Of a stretch of 8,036 bases of DNA, positions 5,164 to 8,036 are shown in pieces. The notes below the pieces were generated by a model. The model was not told the origin of the DNA and ran no database searches. It was given only the letters and a program-made list of their open reading frames with translations. The translations under genes were made by a program, and so were the position numbers. Origin of the DNA: an uncultured Intrasporangium sp. (lineage in GTDB: Bacteria > Actinomycetota > Actinomycetes > Actinomycetales > Dermatophilaceae); NCBI GenBank assembly GCA_937873285.1, contig CALMNV010000301.1, positions 1-8,036 on the forward strand. The letters are read 5' to 3'. How positions within the stretch are numbered: the first letter of the stretch is position 1; the number at the start of each line of letters is the position of its first letter.

Positions 5164-8036
5164 ATGTGGTATAGGAATGTCCGTAATGGCCGGCTCGGCG
5201 CACGGCGTCGGATGGGCGCCGCCGGTGCCGCGGTGGTGACCGCCGCGGGCATGCTGGTCGGGTCCGCCGCGCCAGGGGCGTCGCTGGAGCCGGTCTCGCC
5301 GACGGACGCCACCGGCGACTTCGAGACGGTGGGCCTGACCCCCCAAGGCTGGGGTGTCTATGGGGTCAGCCCCAACCGGGCGGTGGTCTCCAGCAGCCGC
5401 GCGATCTCCGGCACCCGGTCGCTTCTCGTGGAGGACCCCTCGACCAGCGCGGCCACCATCGCGTCGCGCAACCGGTTCGCGATCACGCCGGGCGGCGCCT
5501 ACTACGCGCAGGGCTATGCCTACACGACCAAGGGTCTGCAGAGCCTGTCGCTGATCTTCTACGACGCCAAGGGCGCCGTGGTCGGCCGCACGACGACGCC
5601 GACCACCGGTGCCGTGATGGTGTGGTCCCGCGTCGAGGCCCGTGCCACGGCTCCCGCAACGGCGCGGACGGCCTCGATCCAGGTCTTCTCCACCAACGCC
5701 GCGGTGTCGCAGGTGTGGTGGGACGGCTTGTCGATCATCCGGCCGCTCGTGCCCAACGACGGTTTCGAGGCCGCGCCGACCGCTACCAGCCCGGTGCCGG
5801 GCTGGGGCAGGTGGGTGTCCGGCGGGGCCGCCGCCACGGTCACCACCGCGCAGGCACGTCTCGGAGGCCGCTCGCTGCAGGTCACCGACACCACTGGATC
5901 CGGGGCGGTGACGACGATCAGCGGACTGACCCAGGTCTTCCCCGGGGTGACCCACGACCTGCGGGGCTGGGTGCGGCCGACCACCGGCAGCTTCGTCGTC
6001 AGCGTGCGCTGGTATGACGCCAACCGGAAGTTCCTGGGCATTCGGAGCTTCCCCGTGTACAAGCCGGTCAACCAGTGGAGTCTCGTGCGGGCGCAGGTCA
6101 CCGCCCCCTACAACGCGGTCCTGGGTGCCGTCCAGATCGGCACGACCGTGGCCGGCACGGGGTCTGGCACCTGGGACGCGGTGGGACTGTCGCCGTCCGT
6201 GGGCGCGCCGCTGCGAGGCTATGCGACCGCGTCCATGGGTGAGCCGTTGGACGCCTTCAGCAACTCCAACACCTCCGGCACGACGGTGATCGGAGGCCGC
6301 CCCAAGCTCTTCACGGTCATCTCCGGCTATCCCGGCGAGTTCCAGCTCGCCGACGTGCAGACGGGCACCATCGAGGCCCAGCTGCCGATGCCGGGACTGG
6401 AGGTGGGCTGGGCCGTCACCGTCGGCAAGGACGGAGCCATCTACGTCGGAGGCGGCGGTGGCCACCTGTGGCGCTACGTGCCCGGTGCCACCGCGATGCA
6501 GGACCTCGGCAAGCCGTCGTCTGCTGCCACGACGATCTGGGATCTGAAGACCGGCCCGGGCGGGAAGGTCTGGGGCGTGTCCTACCCCTCCTCAGAGCTG
6601 TGGAGCTACGACACCGGCTACCGCACCTTCGACAACCTGGGCACGGTGAGCGCCACGCACGCGTATGCGCGCAGCGTGGCGGTGGATGGCACCTACGCCT
6701 ACGTCGGCCTGGGCTCGACCGACCCCGTCATCATGCGCGTGTCCCTCGCCAACCCGGCCAGCAAGTCGACGATCCCGTTCCCCACCACCGTCAGCACCGG
6801 CAACGTCACCCAGATGCAGCTGCTGGGTCGCTACCTCGAAGTCCGGACCCCTGCCGGGGCGGCGGCAGGCGGTGGCACGGCCAGCAGCGAACGACGGCTC
6901 TACGACACCAGGACCGGATCGTGGGACGTCCCTGCCAACATGGCCGCCCAGACGCCCTCGCCGGTGGACGTCAACGGCATGTTCTACTACCTGAGCTACC
7001 AACAGCTGTGGGCCGTCGACTCCACCACCGGAGTGAAGACCTCCGTGGCCGGCACGGCGATGGCCGCGGGCAGGGACCGACTGATCGTCAAGGGAACGCT
7101 CGGCGGCGTGTCCGGCGAGTGGCTGCTCGCCTACGACCCCGCGGGCAAGGTAGCCGCCATCAACCTGGCCACCTTCCAGGAGCTGTCCTTCCCGGTCACC
7201 TTCCGGAACACGAAGATGAAGATCAAGTCGCTGAACGCCGGACCCAACGGGACCGTCTACGCCGGTGGCTTCGGTGGACCGGCCCTGACCGTGGTCGACC
7301 CGGCCACCGGTGGGCGGCAGCAGTACCCGGGCTCGGTCGGCGGGAGCGGGGTCATCGGGGAGATGGAGGGCACCCAGGCCAAGGGCAACCTCCAGTACCT
7401 GGGGACCTACACGGACGGGAAGATCTTCCGGTACGACACGACGCGTCCTTGGGCGAACGGGACGAACCCCGCGCCCATCGCCACGCTCGGCCCGACGCAG
7501 CACCAGGACCGGCCGCTGGCATGGGCGGCCTCCGGCACGCGCACCTTCTTCGGCACCATCCCGAAGTACGGCGTCCTCGGCGGTGACCTCGGCATCATCG
7601 ACAACGACACAGCCGCACCGCGGACCGTGTCCGAGCCCGTGACCGACCAGAGTGTCGTGGCGCTCGCGGCTTCCGGGAACGTCGTCTACGGCGGCACCTC
7701 CCGCTGGGGTGGGCTCGGCTCCACCCCCACGCAGTCCTCGGCGAAGGTCTTCGCCTACGACACGGCGACCAACCGCAAGCTGTGGGAGAGCGCCCCGCTG
7801 TACGGCGCGCAGGCGTTCGGGGCGGTGACCATCGGCCCCAACGGCTGGCTCTGGGCGGCGAACGGTCCGATGCTCTTCGAGCTCGACCCCCGGACGGGGG
7901 CGGTCCTGCGCAAGGTGATGATCTACCCCGCGCCCGCCACGAGCGGCGCGGTGTACCGGAACGCGGCCCTGGCCTACGTCGGGGGCCTGCTGTACCTGGC
8001 AGCCATGGACCGGATCTACGCCGTCGACCCGGCCAC
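5164..8036 (+). CDS. Large secreted protein: two tandem CBM-like domains plus a beta-propeller region (truncated by window edge)
   Basis: The frame is open from the ATG at 5164 to the window end (957 codons, no stop), so the C-terminus is missing. Residues 1-39 form a signal peptide: a basic n-region with RRR at 14-16, a hydrophobic core at about 19-33 and small residues at 34-39. Two jelly-roll CBM-like domains follow (about 50-192 and 200-344) and align with each other: DFET/GFEA, GW, RSL-V-D, YDA (133-135, 284-286), W-V-A-TAP and WWDGLSI/TWDAVGL. From about 375 on, some 13 blade repeats of the form (L/I)xxYDxxTG occur, for example WSYDTG (480-485), WAVDSTTG (616-623), FAYDTATN (863-870) and FELDPRTG (904-911). 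The whole-protein family is not recognised. By position it may bind, sense or process the polysaccharide of the adjacent genes. No catalytic motif or wall anchor is visible; one could lie beyond the edge. The RRRMG run allows a Tat signal, but weakly. Confidence 0.9.
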   Translation, partial: MWYRNVRNGRLGARRRMGAAGAAVVTAAGMLVGSAAPGASLEPVSPTDATGDFETVGLTPQGWGVYGVSPNRAVVSSSRAISGTRSLLVEDPSTSAATIASRNRFAITPGGAYYAQGYAYTTKGLQSLSLIFYDAKGAVVGRTTTPTTGAVMVWSRVEARATAPATARTASIQVFSTNAAVSQVWWDGLSIIRPLVPNDGFEAAPTATSPVPGWGRWVSGGAAATVTTAQARLGGRSLQVTDTTGSGAVTTISGLTQVFPGVTHDLRGWVRPTTGSFVVSVRWYDANRKFLGIRSFPVYKPVNQWSLVRAQVTAPYNAVLGAVQIGTTVAGTGSGTWDAVGLSPSVGAPLRGYATASMGEPLDAFSNSNTSGTTVIGGRPKLFTVISGYPGEFQLADVQTGTIEAQLPMPGLEVGWAVTVGKDGAIYVGGGGGHLWRYVPGATAMQDLGKPSSAATTIWDLKTGPGGKVWGVSYPSSELWSYDTGYRTFDNLGTVSATHAYARSVAVDGTYAYVGLGSTDPVIMRVSLANPASKSTIPFPTTVSTGNVTQMQLLGRYLEVRTPAGAAAGGGTASSERRLYDTRTGSWDVPANMAAQTPSPVDVNGMFYYLSYQQLWAVDSTTGVKTSVAGTAMAAGRDRLIVKGTLGGVSGEWLLAYDPAGKVAAINLATFQELSFPVTFRNTKMKIKSLNAGPNGTVYAGGFGGPALTVVDPATGGRQQYPGSVGGSGVIGEMEGTQAKGNLQYLGTYTDGKIFRYDTTRPWANGTNPAPIATLGPTQHQDRPLAWAASGTRTFFGTIPKYGVLGGDLGIIDNDTAAPRTVSEPVTDQSVVALAASGNVVYGGTSRWGGLGSTPTQSSAKVFAYDTATNRKLWESAPLYGAQAFGAVTIGPNGWLWAANGPMLFELDPRTGAVLRKVMIYPAPATSGAVYRNAALAYVGGLLYLAAMDRIYAVDPA

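Noticed and set aside
5119..5186. 7-bp inverted repeat TTACGGA (5119-5125) / TCCGTAA (5180-5186) around the secreted-protein start
   Set aside because: The arms are 54 bp apart and do not extend beyond 7 bp. A match of this size is expected by chance in a region this long.
5212..5214. Alternative in-frame ATG at Met17 of the secreted protein
   Set aside because: It would remove the basic n-region of the signal peptide and has no ribosome site; ATG 5164 fits the promoter spacing.
5146..6465. A 439-codon minus-strand open frame opposite the secreted-protein gene
   Set aside because: The plus-strand frame here has a signal peptide and repeated domains. The antisense product is low-complexity, rich in Arg, Gly and His, typical of a high-GC shadow frame.
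6468..7586. A 372-codon plus-strand open frame in another phase, and a 303-codon minus-strand frame at 6592-7503
   Set aside because: Both overlap the propeller region, whose own frame has regular blade motifs. The alternative products have no recognisable domain and skewed Arg/Gly/His content.

Overview
The window is a high-GC chromosomal segment from an actinobacterium (Actinomycetota). The signs are strong G/C bias at third codon positions, GTG start codons, little Shine-Dalgarno sequence and an actinobacterial-type LytR-CpsA-Psr protein. The genus cannot be fixed from the sequence; a Micrococcales-type organism is only a guess. The segment looks like the edge of a cell-surface or extracellular polysaccharide locus. 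I see no tRNA, rRNA, CRISPR array or insertion sequence.

Left part (1-3826, minus strand): three genes read right to left and overlap by 4 bp at each junction, so they form a translationally coupled operon. In transcription order they are (i) a membrane-anchored nucleotide-sugar 4,6-dehydratase of the CapD/WbpM/PglF type, (ii) a WecA/WbpL-type polyprenyl-phosphate sugar-1-phosphate transferase, and (iii) the first 245 codons of a GT-B family 4 glycosyltransferase that runs off the left edge. Together these would make a modified UDP-HexNAc, load it on undecaprenyl phosphate and add the next sugar.

Middle (3827-5163): a 134-bp gap holds a perfect GC-rich hairpin. Next comes an LCP-family protein (minus strand), likely the enzyme that moves a lipid-linked polymer onto the cell wall. 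A 156-bp divergent promoter region follows. Both gaps carry the same three short words (AATTGT, GTGGGCAA, CAAACGTG) in different order, which suggests a shared regulatory site. Both divergent genes have a TANNNT -10-like hexamer 6-7 nt before the start codon and no convincing Shine-Dalgarno sequence, so both may be leaderless.

Right part (5164-8036, plus strand): a large secreted protein, truncated by the right edge after 957 codons. It has a signal peptide, two tandem jelly-roll carbohydrate-binding-like domains that clearly derive from one another, and about 13 beta-propeller blade repeats. I do not recognise a named family for the whole protein. Its position suggests it binds, senses or processes the polysaccharide made by the neighbouring genes, and it is the least explained element of the window.
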